NCBI RefSeq assembly: GCF_010120595.1
Contig: NZ_CP038020.1
Span: 186,001-250,000, forward strand
Reading direction: 5' to 3'
Source of the DNA: Streptococcus thermophilus
GTDB lineage: Bacteria > Bacillota > Bacilli > Lactobacillales > Streptococcaceae
DNA: 64,000 bases
Every line of letters begins with the position of its first letter. Position 1 is the first letter of the stretch. The position numbers and the translations under genes are program-made. This document shows positions 9,117 to 16,947 of the stretch, piece after piece. The notes under the pieces were generated by a model. That model was not told the DNA's origin. It did not search any database and saw nothing but the letters and a program-made list of their open reading frames with translations.

Positions 9117-9284
9117 ATGACTGAAACAATCAACAACCGTAAGAAAATGACTACTCAAGAACTCGAAATCGTATCAGGTGGTACAGTTCCTTGGGCTGCT
9201 ATTTCAGTAGGAATTGCTGGCGCAAAACTGACTTATGATCTAAGCTATGCTGCGGGTAAATCTTTCTGCAATCTCAAACACTAA
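9117..9284 (+). CDS. Double-glycine leader peptide, bacteriocin-like
   Basis: A 55-residue peptide too short for most automatic annotation. The leader has the classic pattern MTTQELEIVSGG, with hydrophobic residues at the expected spacing before Gly-Gly, so a peptidase-containing ABC exporter would cut after residue 22. The predicted mature peptide is 33 residues, beginning TVPWAAISVG, with an SVGIAGAK small-residue stretch, one cysteine and a basic end (NLKH). GAAAGGA precedes the ATG. A two-helix membrane protein gene lies 52 bp downstream and could be its immunity factor. No exporter, histidine kinase or regulator is nearby. It could be a single-peptide class II bacteriocin, one half of a two-peptide system, or a signalling peptide. 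Confidence 0.72.
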   Translation: MTETINNRKKMTTQELEIVSGGTVPWAAISVGIAGAKLTYDLSYAAGKSFCNLKH

Positions 9285-9336
9285 TAAAAGAACTTAACTT
9301 CAACTGACATCTCCAAGATTTTGAGAATGATAACTT

Positions 9337-9600
9337 ATGAAGCTTACAAGAAATCAAACAAATGGTACTACTGCTAATCAATTCCCTAAAATGAACAACT
9401 ATTTACTCGTAAAAATCGCTTTAGCTGGAATTATCAGTAGCCTATTTCTCATACTCCTAATCAACCTAATCTTTCATGAACGATTAGGAACACCAATTAT
9501 TGACACTAATTTGAAGTCAGCTTTTTGGACACTTATACTCTTCATGCCTATTTTTCTTTTGACAAGAGAACAAGAAAAACATAAGACTAAGGAAGAGTGA
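9337..9600 (+). CDS. Small two-helix membrane protein, possible immunity protein
   Basis: An 87-residue protein with two predicted membrane segments (about 25-45 and 62-78) and a charged C-terminal tail (EQEKHKTKEE). It follows the bacteriocin-like peptide gene by 52 bp on the same strand, and a terminator closes the pair. Size, topology and position resemble immunity proteins of class II bacteriocins, but no specific family was recognised. The ribosome-binding site is weak (TGAGAATGA). An internal ATG at 9391 would give a shorter form that still keeps both helices. Confidence 0.55.
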   Translation: MKLTRNQTNGTTANQFPKMNNYLLVKIALAGIISSLFLILLINLIFHERLGTPIIDTNLKSAFWTLILFMPIFLLTREQEKHKTKEE

Positions 9601-9645
9601 CTTAAAGATCCTTCAAAAAAACAAGACTCCCTCTAATCTCCTATT

Positions 9646-9677
9646 GAAAAATGCAAGCTCTTTTGGCTTGCATTTTG
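9646..9677. terminator. Bidirectional terminator
   Basis: AAAATGCAAGC and GCTTGCATTTT form an 11-bp perfect stem around a short T-rich loop, between the convergent membrane protein gene and tadA. Confidence 0.85.
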
Positions 9678-9680
9678 TCT

Positions 9681-10199
9681 TTACATATCTTGCACGACTT
9701 CTAATTTAGCCAATCGTTTGGCTTCTTTTTTGCGTTCGCGGCTCTGGCGGAAAAAGTCTTGCATAATCTTAGCACAGTCCGCCTCCATGACACCAGTCTC
9801 AACTTCTACGCGATGATTGAGACGCTCATCTCTTAAGATATCATAAAGGCTACCTGCACCACCAAATTTTTGATTACATGCTCCATAGATAACTTTGGGA
9901 ATACGCGCCAGACCAATGGCTCCACTACACATGACACAGGGTTCAATAGTCACAAAAAGGGTGCAGTCTAACAAACGCCAGTTGCCCACTGTCCTATTGG
10001 CCTCTTGAATGGCCATGACCTCCGCATGCATAATAGCTTGGTTGAGCTCCTCACGCGCATTATGCCCACGACCAACGATTTCTCTATCCTTAACAATAAC
10101 ACAACCAATTGGAATTTCTGCTTTATCTAGAGATTTTTGAGCCTCCTTAAGAGCCTCAGACATAAAAATCTCTTTCTCTTCTTGGCTATAGTCAAGCAT
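9681..10199 (-). CDS. tadA: tRNA-specific adenosine deaminase
   Basis: Deaminates the wobble adenosine of tRNA-Arg(ACG) to inosine. The 172-residue protein has the zinc and proton-shuttle motif HAEVMA near residue 65 and the second zinc site TIEPCVMCSGA near 95, with the FGGAGSLYDIL segment after it. In many streptococci tadA lies close to ffs, as here, although the bacteriocin-like pair now separates them. A TGCTATAAT extended -10 lies about 50 bp upstream. Confidence 0.93.
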   Translation of the reverse strand: MLDYSQEEKEIFMSEALKEAQKSLDKAEIPIGCVIVKDREIVGRGHNAREELNQAIMHAEVMAIQEANRTVGNWRLLDCTLFVTIEPCVMCSGAIGLARIPKVIYGACNQKFGGAGSLYDILRDERLNHRVEVETGVMEADCAKIMQDFFRQSRERKKEAKRLAKLEVVQDM

Positions 10200-10249
10200 T
10201 AGTCTTACTCCTGTTCCAAGATTTACGAGATGGCGTCTCGCTTAGTCCT

Positions 10250-10262
10250 TCTATTATAGCAT
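10250..10262 (-). promoter_or_regulatory. tadA promoter -10 region
   Basis: Minus-strand TGCTATAAT around 10253-10261 is a perfect extended -10, about 54 bp before the tadA start. The -35 is poor. Confidence 0.55.
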
Positions 10263-10289
10263 AAGAAAAACATTCCCTTTCTAAAGGGT

Positions 10290-10323
10290 ACAAAAAAAAG
10301 CTAAGACGAATCATCCTAGCTTC
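10290..10323 (-). terminator. Terminator with no assigned upstream gene
   Basis: Minus strand AAGCTAGGA and TCTTAGCTT arms pair around TGATTCG and run into eight T. It lies upstream of the tadA promoter, so it must end a separate minus-strand transcript starting somewhere in 10330-10960. Confidence 0.65.
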
Positions 10324-10962
10324 AAACACAATAGTTTGGTGAGTCTTAGAAATCACACCAATGTGTTCTCCCAAGGCTAGACGAAAAGTCAACGACCACT
10401 TAACATCCTAATTTATATGTCAGTCGGAGTGTCACAGTCAATTGTCTGTGAAATCATTGAATCGACCTATAAGCCTCACAACAATAAACTAAAATGTAAC
10501 TGTCTCAAACAATTGCAAGCATAGTATTATAGTTGTGATATTTCATACTTTCCTTCCAAACAAATAATGCCTACTATAAAAGTAACTTTTATAGCTTTTC
10601 CTTACCCACCTATAGTTTATCACGAAACCTCTATCATTTAATTTAAAAATTGGTAATAAAACAATGACATAAATGAGAAAGAACTGTTAATTGTGTACAC
10701 TATTTTGGCTAATTAACCAAATAGCAAAAAACCATGTTATATCTGCATTTTAAGGTTTTTCGAATAACTTTCTCTACTCTATCTATACTTTTAAACTCCT
10801 ATCATCCTAAGTCTTATCTAATTTTACTGTTTATTAGTCTAACAGGTGTTTAATGTTTTATCTCCAACAATTCTTCAAAACAAGGTATGGAATAAGATAA
10901 TGATTTTTTTTGGAGAGGTGACTTCAAAGATAGGAGACCTAGATAGCTAGACAAAGGATAAA
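10324..10962. other. 640-bp region without a recognised gene
   Basis: AT-rich and without a convincing long reading frame. It contains a perfect 21-bp palindrome at 10574-10594 (CTATAAAAGT, one base, ACTTTTATAG). A minus-strand open frame of about 30 codons runs into the terminator at 10290-10323. It may hold a small RNA or a decayed gene. Nothing else could be supported. Confidence 0.4.
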
Positions 10963-11355
10963 CTAAAAGGGAAGCTCTTCTTCTAAAATCAGGTCAGCCA
11001 AGTCATTATCAGGATTATTTTCCCTAACAGCACGCTGAGCACGACTCTCCAGAAGTTGGAAAGAGGAACAAAGCACCTCAGTAACGTAATGGGTTTGGCC
11101 ATCCTTATCGTACTTACGGGTACGAAGCTCACCATCAAGAGAAATTAAACTTCCCTTGCTAGCATAAGATGCCAATGTCTCAGCTAAACGGCCCCAAACC
11201 ACTACTGTGATAAAATCAGCCTCACGCTCACCATTTTGCGTCTTATAGCGACGATTAACCGCAACTGTGACACGTGTAAAAGACCTGTCACTAGCAGTCT
11301 TAACCATTTCAGGTGTTGCTGTCAAACGTCCAATTAAAATTACTTTGTTATACAT
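10963..11355 (-). CDS. ssbB: Competence-type single-stranded DNA-binding protein
   Basis: Coats incoming single-stranded DNA during natural transformation. The 130-residue protein has the OB-fold start MYNKVILIGRLTATPEM and the FITVVVWGRLAETLA core. It is shorter than the replication SSB because the glycine-rich linker is nearly absent, but it keeps an acidic tip ending EEELPF. A TACGAATA ComX box lies upstream with a GGTGGAGG ribosome-binding site between, identifying it as the late competence gene (ssbB/cilA) rather than housekeeping ssb. Confidence 0.92.
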   Translation of the reverse strand: MYNKVILIGRLTATPEMVKTASDRSFTRVTVAVNRRYKTQNGEREADFITVVVWGRLAETLASYASKGSLISLDGELRTRKYDKDGQTHYVTEVLCSSFQLLESRAQRAVRENNPDNDLADLILEEELPF

Positions 11356-11374
11356 TTTTTTACCTCCACCTATC

Positions 11375-11382
11375 TATTCGTA
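11375..11382 (-). promoter_or_regulatory. ComX (cin) box of ssbB
   Basis: Minus-strand TACGAATA followed by a GATAGGTGGAGG leader, 20 bp before the ssbB start codon. It matches the streptococcal sigma-X octamer TACGAATA exactly and sits in a T-rich context (preceded by CTCT). Confidence 0.88.
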
Positions 11383-11560
11383 AGAGGCAATAAAAAAGTG
11401 GTTTATTTTCAATAGTTTTACAAATTTTTTCGGGAGGATCCTTTCTAATACTCGAGTCTCTCTACCACTCGAAGGTTATTATTTTTCTAGAAATAGTACT
11501 CCATAGGATATTTTCATTACCAAAACTGACCTTTAAATTTTATCGACTCGCTTAGCTAAC

Positions 11561-11788
11561 TCAACGTTTTTGAACCACAATTTCCCAAGAAGCAGGACCG
11601 ACTTGGTCAAAGCGAGTTACAGGATAATCATTGTCTGAAGCCCAGTTTGGAATACTTTCCGTTGCTTGCGTACAATCGAAAGCAATCAACAACTCATCTC
11701 CAACAGCTAATTCAGCCATTTTCTTCTTCGCATCAATCAACGGAAATGGGCATACCAGTCCACCAGTTTCAAGTTTTACCAAAGTCAT
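11561..11788 (-). CDS. TusA/SirA-like sulfurtransferase
   Basis: A 75-residue protein of the TusA (SirA/YeeD) family. These carry sulfur as a persulfide on one Cys and pass it on in thiomodification or in sulfur uptake. The conserved LVCPFPLIDAKKKM motif near residue 13 holds the active Cys-Pro. The start at 11788 follows GAGGAG. It is placed 14 bp after the YeeE/YedE-like transporter gene, a pairing in which the small protein is thought to receive sulfur from the transporter. Confidence 0.85.
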   Translation of the reverse strand: MTLVKLETGGLVCPFPLIDAKKKMAELAVGDELLIAFDCTQATESIPNWASDNDYPVTRFDQVGPASWEIVVQKR

Positions 11789-11802
11789 ATCATATTCTCC
11801 TC

Positions 11803-12834
11803 TTAATTTTTGTTTGGTTTTACAAAGATAATATAGGAAGCCGTCCAAACACCTAAAATAGTCACTGGCAAAGCAATCCATCCCTTACTAGAAAAAATTG
11901 CTGTAGCTGTTAAACCATTACCAATTGTACAGCCACCAGCCCAAGAAGCACCGATTCCCATAAAAATACCTCCTAGTGTGCTTTTAGCGATGGTTGGCAA
12001 GTCTGGCAAACGCCAGCGAAACTCTTGAGATCCCTTTGCAGCAAGAAAGGAACCGATAAAAATACCTAATACAAGAAAAACACCCCAACCAAGTTGCTTA
12101 CTATCGCCTGTAATAATATAACTAATTAGATGTGCCGATGGTGTTGTAATCCCTAACCCTCCAACACGACCAGTCAGCTGACTAGCTGGCCAAGCAATTA
12201 AAGCAACAAGACCAATTAGAAGTCCTGCAAAATATTTATGGTAAGTTTTCTCAAATAGGTAGTGTCTCACTCCCTTATATTTTGATGGAAGCGAAGCAAT
12301 CTGACGTCTGGGCTTACGTAACTCTCGAATGACAACAAAACTTGTTATAGCTACTAAGAAAACAAGAAAATACCAAACCGGAATTCCTAATTGACTCGCT
12401 AAATCATCGTTAATCACCCATCGCTTAGCTATTGATTGATTCAAAGGTACAAGGAATCCTGATTTCATAGCTGCTGCACTTGTCATATAAAAAAATAGTG
12501 CAACCCAGCTACCTAAGAGTCCTTCACCTGCACGATACCACGTTCCTGTGGCGCATCCCCCCGCAAGAACAATTCCAATTCCAAATAGATAGGAACCCAC
12601 AATAGCTCCTAACACGGAAAATTCTTCATAGGGATTTCCAACAATACCTAATTTAATCAGGAAAAGCACTCCTATACTTTCTACTGTGATTGCAATAAGG
12701 AAAGCGTAAAATAAGGTATTATTACGTGCAATATACATGTCTCGAAAACCACCCGTCATACAAAAACGAGTTCGTTGCAAAACGAATCCAAATATCAGAC
12801 CAATGATCCCACCAGAAAGAGCAGTCGTAAGCAT
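11803..12834 (-). CDS. YeeE/YedE family sulfur-compound transporter
   Basis: A 343-residue membrane protein with about nine or ten hydrophobic segments in two similar halves. Each half carries a conserved Gly-Gly-Cys motif: GGCATGTWYRAGEG around residue 100 and GGCTIGNGLTA near 310. In characterised members (TsuA) such cysteines pass thiosulfate through the membrane. Together with the downstream TusA-like gene it forms a two-gene sulfur-acquisition operon. The upstream region is very A/T rich with overlapping TTATAAT elements, and GGAGG precedes the start. Confidence 0.85.
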   Translation of the reverse strand: MLTTALSGGIIGLIFGFVLQRTRFCMTGGFRDMYIARNNTLFYAFLIAITVESIGVLFLIKLGIVGNPYEEFSVLGAIVGSYLFGIGIVLAGGCATGTWYRAGEGLLGSWVALFFYMTSAAAMKSGFLVPLNQSIAKRWVINDDLASQLGIPVWYFLVFLVAITSFVVIRELRKPRRQIASLPSKYKGVRHYLFEKTYHKYFAGLLIGLVALIAWPASQLTGRVGGLGITTPSAHLISYIITGDSKQLGWGVFLVLGIFIGSFLAAKGSQEFRWRLPDLPTIAKSTLGGIFMGIGASWAGGCTIGNGLTATAIFSSKGWIALPVTILGVWTASYIIFVKPNKN

Positions 12835-12935
12835 AAGTACCTCCTAAAGTAAATATTGAATACATTATAAAAAAAATATTATAACTTGTATAATCTTTCT
12901 TTTTTATGGTTAGCCATAAACTTTCTTTATGGCAA

Positions 12936-12963
12936 ACAAAAAAAGCGGATTATTACCGCTTCT
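12936..12963 (-). terminator. Terminator after ytpR
   Basis: Minus-strand AAGCGG and CCGCTT arms around a seven-base loop, followed by seven T, 10 bp after the ytpR stop. Confidence 0.75.
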
Positions 12964-12971
12964 TCTCTTAC

Positions 12972-13595
12972 TTACCTTTTCCAGTGTTTAGCTGGATCAA
13001 AAGCCTCGCCGACTACTGCTGAATCATCAAGTTCAATAATCCCACGTTTTTGCGGGGCATTCGGAAGGGCCAACTCACGTGGGGAACACATCATTCCATA
13101 GCTATCTTCACCACGAAGTTTTCCTGGGAAGATAAGAGCCCCGCTAGGCATCATAGCACCAGGGAGAGCTACGATAGTTTTAAGACCAGGGGATGCGTTT
13201 GGTGCTCCTGCAACGATTTGGACCTTCTTATCACCGATGTTCACTTGACAGATGTTAAGGTGGTCACTGTCTGGATGTGGAACCATTTCATCAATTTGTC
13301 CAACCACAAAGACTGGACCTTGCGTATTTTCCAAACGCTCTTCAAAGCCCTCTTTAGCCAATTCCTCATTTAAGATAGCTACATCTTGGTCAGACAAGAA
13401 AACTTGACCATTTCCTTCGATATCAATGAGGCTTGATGCTTCAAAAATGTTCCAAGCAAGAGTCTTACCTGTTTCATCAGCTGTGACACGAGCCACCTTA
13501 CCTTTACGTTCTACGCTACGTTTAATGTCCTTAGTATCCTCCAAGATAACTAACAAAACGTCGCCAACTTGTTCTTTATTGTATGCAAAAATCAT
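12972..13595 (-). CDS. ytpR: YtpR-type tRNA-binding domain protein
   Basis: A 207-residue protein of the YtpR family: an N-terminal DUF4479-like part and a C-terminal EMAP/Trbp111-type OB fold like that of bacterial PheT. The tRNA-binding domain is visible from about residue 95 (VGQIDEMVPHPDSDHLNICQVNIG) through VAGAPNASPG and the ending FPGKLRGEDSYGMMCSPREL. Its cellular role is uncertain. It forms an apparent operon with the thioredoxin-like and DUF4651 genes upstream, with a 9-bp gap. Confidence 0.9.
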   Translation of the reverse strand: MIFAYNKEQVGDVLLVILEDTKDIKRSVERKGKVARVTADETGKTLAWNIFEASSLIDIEGNGQVFLSDQDVAILNEELAKEGFEERLENTQGPVFVVGQIDEMVPHPDSDHLNICQVNIGDKKVQIVAGAPNASPGLKTIVALPGAMMPSGALIFPGKLRGEDSYGMMCSPRELALPNAPQKRGIIELDDSAVVGEAFDPAKHWKR

Positions 13596-13604
13596 GGATT
13601 CTCC

Positions 13605-13919
13605 TTATAGTGTTTCCAAAAAGGCAGTGATTTCTTCTTTGGTTTTACGAGCTTTATTGACCAAACGACCCAATTCCTGACCATTCTGAGTCACGACAAA
13701 ACTTGGGATACCAAAAATATTCCACGTTTGTGCTAAAGCCATATAATCATCACGGTTAACACGCACAAAGGTCATATCTGGATGGCTGGCTTCAATTTCA
13801 GGCATAACGGGGTAGATGAACTGGCAGTCCGGACACCAATCGGCAGTAAAAAAGAAGACCACTTTTTGATCACTATCAACATAGCTCGCCAGTTCTTCAA
13901 GATTCTTAGGAATAATCAT
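13605..13919 (-). CDS. Thioredoxin-like protein
   Basis: A 104-residue thioredoxin fold with the active-site motif WCPDC near residue 28 in place of the usual WCGPC, and the cis-proline segment FGIPSFVV near 75. The charged Asp in the redox motif suggests a specialised thiol oxidoreductase (YtpP-like) rather than the main thioredoxin. Its start overlaps the end of the DUF4651 gene by 4 bp, and ytpR follows 9 bp after its stop, so the three genes are coupled. Confidence 0.88.
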   Translation of the reverse strand: MIIPKNLEELASYVDSDQKVVFFFTADWCPDCQFIYPVMPEIEASHPDMTFVRVNRDDYMALAQTWNIFGIPSFVVTQNGQELGRLVNKARKTKEEITAFLETL

Positions 13920-14209
13920 GCTTGTTCCTCCTCATAGGTCAGCTTGTCCTCTGCATAAACAAAGCTATAGACACGTCCATCCTCTAAGACGATACCTCCT
14001 GTGAGCCCAGGATTTTCTTTATCCGTAGGATTCGTATAAAGAACTGCGATGGGGCCAAGATGTGATAATTCTTGTCTAATATCTTGGATTAATGCAGCTT
14101 TCTTCATTTCTACGCGTGACTGTCTATACTTCTCTGTCATTGCCAAGAGACCTAAAGCTCCTACGCCTCCAGCAAACAAGGCCAATGTTTTACGTTTCAT
14201 AAGAAACAT
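13916..14209 (-). CDS. DUF4651 family protein
   Basis: A small protein of up to 97 residues with an N-terminal hydrophobic segment (about 8-24) and a soluble remainder. It matches the streptococcal DUF4651 pattern, whose function is unknown. Two starts are possible, 14209 and 14200 (MKRKTLALFAGG). Neither has a ribosome-binding site, and the extended -10 TATGGTAAAAT ends just upstream, so the mRNA may be leaderless from the second ATG. It heads the operon with thioredoxin and ytpR. Confidence 0.75.
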   Translation of the reverse strand: MFLMKRKTLALFAGGVGALGLLAMTEKYRQSRVEMKKAALIQDIRQELSHLGPIAVLYTNPTDKENPGLTGGIVLEDGRVYSFVYAEDKLTYEEEQA

Positions 14210-14299
14210 TTTACCATAATTTTAGAGGAATGGGGAGAGGCTACCTATCTCTTGAGAATCGTGCTAAAATAGTAGCAAGTACTACTCAAGGAGGATTTT

Positions 14300-15367
14300 A
14301 TGACTACCCTATTTAACAAAATTAAAGAAGTAACCGAACTCAAGGCAGCTGTGGGCTTTGAGACACCTGTACGTGACTACCTTCGTAAAACTATCACACC
14401 GCTCGTAGACGAGGTGCAAACAGATGGTCTTGGTGGTATTTTCGGTATCAAGCATAGTCAAACGGAAAATGCCCCTAAGGTGCTCGTGGCTGCCCACATG
14501 GATGAAGTTGGGTTTATGATTAAAGAAATCAAGGCAGACGGGACTTTCCGTGTAGTAGAGCTTGGGGGTTGGAACCCACTGGTTGTCAGTTCTCAACGCT
14601 TTACCCTACACACTCGTGACGGCCGTATCTATCCTGTCATCTCAGGTTCAGTCCCACCTCATTTCTTGCGTGGCAGCAGTGGGACTTCAAGTCTTCCTGG
14701 TGTCTCTGATATCGTCTTTGATGCTGGTTTTGCCAACCAAGAAGAAGCTAATACCTACGGTGTTTTCCCGGGTGACGTCATTATTCCTGAATCAGAAACG
14801 ATTCTAACAGCTAATCAAAAAAATGTGATCTCTAAAGCTTGGGACAACCGTTATGGTGTTCTCATGATTCGTGAACTCTTGGAAAATGTTAAAGATCAAG
14901 AACTCAATAATACTCTAATTGCTGGTGCCAACGTTCAAGAAGAAGTTGGTTTACGTGGTGCCCATGTTTCTACCACTAAATTTGATCCTGAAGTTTTCTT
15001 TGCAGTGGACTGCTCCCCTGCAGGTGACATCTATGGTAATCAAGGTAAGGTAGGTGATGGTACCCTTATTCGTTTCTTCGATCCAGGTCACATCATGTTG
15101 CCAAATATGAAGGATTTCCTTTTAACTACTGCTGAAGAAGCTGGTATCAAATACCAATACTACTGCGCTGCAGGGGGGACAGATGCTGGTGCCGCTCACT
15201 TGCAAAATTCTGGAGTACCATCAACAACTATTGGTGTTTGTGCCCGTTACATTCACTCGCACCAAACCCTATATGCTATGGATGACTTCCTAGAAGCACA
15301 AGCCTTTTTACAAGCTATTGTTAAGAAGTTGGATCGCTCAACAGTAGATTTGATTAAGAACTACTAA
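14300..15367 (+). CDS. pepA: Glutamyl aminopeptidase (M42 family)
   Basis: A cytosolic metallo-aminopeptidase that removes N-terminal Glu and Asp from peptides, important in streptococci and lactococci that live on milk or host proteins. The 355-residue protein shows the M42 metal ligands in order: AAHMDEVGFM near residue 65, the Asp in KAWDNRYG near 180, the EE pair in NVQEEVGLRGA near 213, AVDCSPAGD, and a late His in RYIHSHQTLYAMDD. GGAGG precedes the ATG. proC follows after 15 bp, so the pair is likely cotranscribed. Confidence 0.93.
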   Translation: MTTLFNKIKEVTELKAAVGFETPVRDYLRKTITPLVDEVQTDGLGGIFGIKHSQTENAPKVLVAAHMDEVGFMIKEIKADGTFRVVELGGWNPLVVSSQRFTLHTRDGRIYPVISGSVPPHFLRGSSGTSSLPGVSDIVFDAGFANQEEANTYGVFPGDVIIPESETILTANQKNVISKAWDNRYGVLMIRELLENVKDQELNNTLIAGANVQEEVGLRGAHVSTTKFDPEVFFAVDCSPAGDIYGNQGKVGDGTLIRFFDPGHIMLPNMKDFLLTTAEEAGIKYQYYCAAGGTDAGAAHLQNSGVPSTTIGVCARYIHSHQTLYAMDDFLEAQAFLQAIVKKLDRSTVDLIKNY

Positions 15368-15382
15368 GATAAGGAGTAACCC

Positions 15383-16153
15383 ATGATTATCGGTTTTATC
15401 GGTGTCGGAAAAATGGCAACAGCTATTATCAACGGCCTAAATAAAAGCTCACATCGTATCATTATTTCAGGGTCTTCTTTGGCTCGTTCGCGCCAAATTG
15501 CAGAGGAACTAGAGGTTGAAGCTGCTGCTTCCCATCAAGAATTAGTAGAAAATGCTGATCTGATCATCCTTGGTATTAAACCTCAAATGTTTGATAAGGT
15601 GCTAACTGACCTCAACTTCCATCAACCTATCATGAGTATGGCTGCTGGAGTGACCTTGGAACGCCTAGCTTCACTCACAAGTGCAGACCTACCTCTTATT
15701 CGTATCATGCCTAACCTTAATGCTCAAATTCTTAAGAGCACTACTGGTCTTTGTACCAATGATAAGGTATCTGAGGACCTTTTGGTAATTGCCAAGGAAA
15801 TCACAGATAGTTTTGGAACTACTGTTGAATTGGCTGAGAAGGACTTCGATACCTTTACTGCTCTAGCTGGCTCTAGTCCGGCCTATATCGCCCTCTTTAT
15901 CGAGGCTCTGGCTAAGGCTGGCGTCAAAAATGGCCTAAGTAAGCAAGTTGCTCTGACCATTGCCACACAGACAGTTCTAGCTACTGCTGAAAATCTCAGT
16001 CTAGGTAGCGATAGTCCACATGATCTTATTGACAAGGTATGTAGCCCTGGTGGGACCACTATCGCCGGTCTCATGGACCTTGAGCGTACAGGTCTCACCC
16101 ATAGTGTGGCTTCAAGTATTGATACAACCATTGCCAAAGCCAAAAAACTATAG
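15383..16153 (+). CDS. proC: Pyrroline-5-carboxylate reductase
   Basis: Catalyses the last step of proline biosynthesis, reducing 1-pyrroline-5-carboxylate with NAD(P)H. The 256-residue protein opens with the dinucleotide-binding motif IGFIGVGKMATAI, has the MPNLNAQI segment near residue 110, and the C-terminal family signature VCSPGGTTIAGLMDLE. Downstream of pepA by 15 bp with its own AAGGAG site. A bidirectional terminator follows. Confidence 0.95.
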   Translation: MIIGFIGVGKMATAIINGLNKSSHRIIISGSSLARSRQIAEELEVEAAASHQELVENADLIILGIKPQMFDKVLTDLNFHQPIMSMAAGVTLERLASLTSADLPLIRIMPNLNAQILKSTTGLCTNDKVSEDLLVIAKEITDSFGTTVELAEKDFDTFTALAGSSPAYIALFIEALAKAGVKNGLSKQVALTIATQTVLATAENLSLGSDSPHDLIDKVCSPGGTTIAGLMDLERTGLTHSVASSIDTTIAKAKKL

Positions 16154-16154
16154 T

Positions 16155-16188
16155 AAAAATAAAGCTCGGAAAATTCCGAGCTTTATTT
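16155..16188. terminator. Bidirectional terminator after proC
   Basis: AAAGCTCGGAA and TTCCGAGCTTT form an 11-bp perfect stem with flanking A and T runs, between proC and the convergent CPBP gene. Confidence 0.85.
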
Positions 16189-16845
16189 GATATAGGGCGC
16201 TAACAATTGCAAAAGTAACATCATTGAAACTGCAATACTATTGTTAATCATATGGGCCATGATACAGTACTCTAACTTTTGAAACTTACGATATACTGTC
16301 CCAAGGGTAAACCCCATACCTGCATATATAATCCAGACACCTATACTATTAGGCATATGAACAAGGCCAAAGAGTAAGCTACTCAAAATCAAGCCAACAA
16401 TAGAATCTGAATTAAAGACTCGTCCCATGAGGAGCCCTCTAAAAATCAACTCTTCCACAATCGGTGCCATAATCACTGTAACTGTTATGAGAACAAAGGG
16501 ATTCATATGGGCATTTTCTATGATTTCCTGATTGGTGCTATTACTAACACCTTCCCACATCATGACCATTGCACCAATCCTAGTAACAATGTAAATACCT
16601 AGGTAGGTCAAGCCAATCATACCCCATGCTTTTAAGGAAGACAGTGTCTTGAACCCCTCAAGAAGACCCATGCGTTTTCCTAAGAAAAGAGCTCCTGCAC
16701 TAATGAGTAGCATAACCAAAATTAGGAGACTCACTGCCCTCACGTCTTTAACACGAACAAATATGGTTGGAGCTTGTTCAATACACAAAATTAGGAAAGC
16801 CAGTAAAAAATAAAGAAAACGTTTTAAAATGGACTCTTTGTTCAC
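16183..16845 (-). CDS. CPBP family intramembrane metalloprotease
   Basis: CPBP (Rce1-like/CAAX) proteins are membrane glutamic metalloproteases; in lactic acid bacteria many act in bacteriocin maturation or self-immunity. The 220-residue protein has about six membrane helices and the family motifs in order: IVEELIFRG near residue 135, FGLVHMPNS near 170 and HMINNSIAVS near 203. The Glu-Glu-x3-Arg and His residues expected for activity are present. A second, broken CPBP gene lies 1.3 kb upstream, so the locus may be an old bacteriocin-immunity cluster. Confidence 0.85.
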   Translation of the reverse strand: MNKESILKRFLYFLLAFLILCIEQAPTIFVRVKDVRAVSLLILVMLLISAGALFLGKRMGLLEGFKTLSSLKAWGMIGLTYLGIYIVTRIGAMVMMWEGVSNSTNQEIIENAHMNPFVLITVTVIMAPIVEELIFRGLLMGRVFNSDSIVGLILSSLLFGLVHMPNSIGVWIIYAGMGFTLGTVYRKFQKLEYCIMAHMINNSIAVSMMLLLQLLAPYIK

Positions 16846-16947
16846 AGTAAGCTACCTCTTTTTATTTTTATATTTTGTACTTTTATTATAATACAAATCT
16901 ACTATTTTGACAAGACACCATGAAAATAGAGGTATAATTCAGGAATC

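Noticed and set aside
10192..10392. 66-codon minus-strand frame upstream of tadA
   Set aside because: It runs through a strong terminator and the tadA promoter, so it cannot be one translated gene; only its first part might be a decayed fragment.
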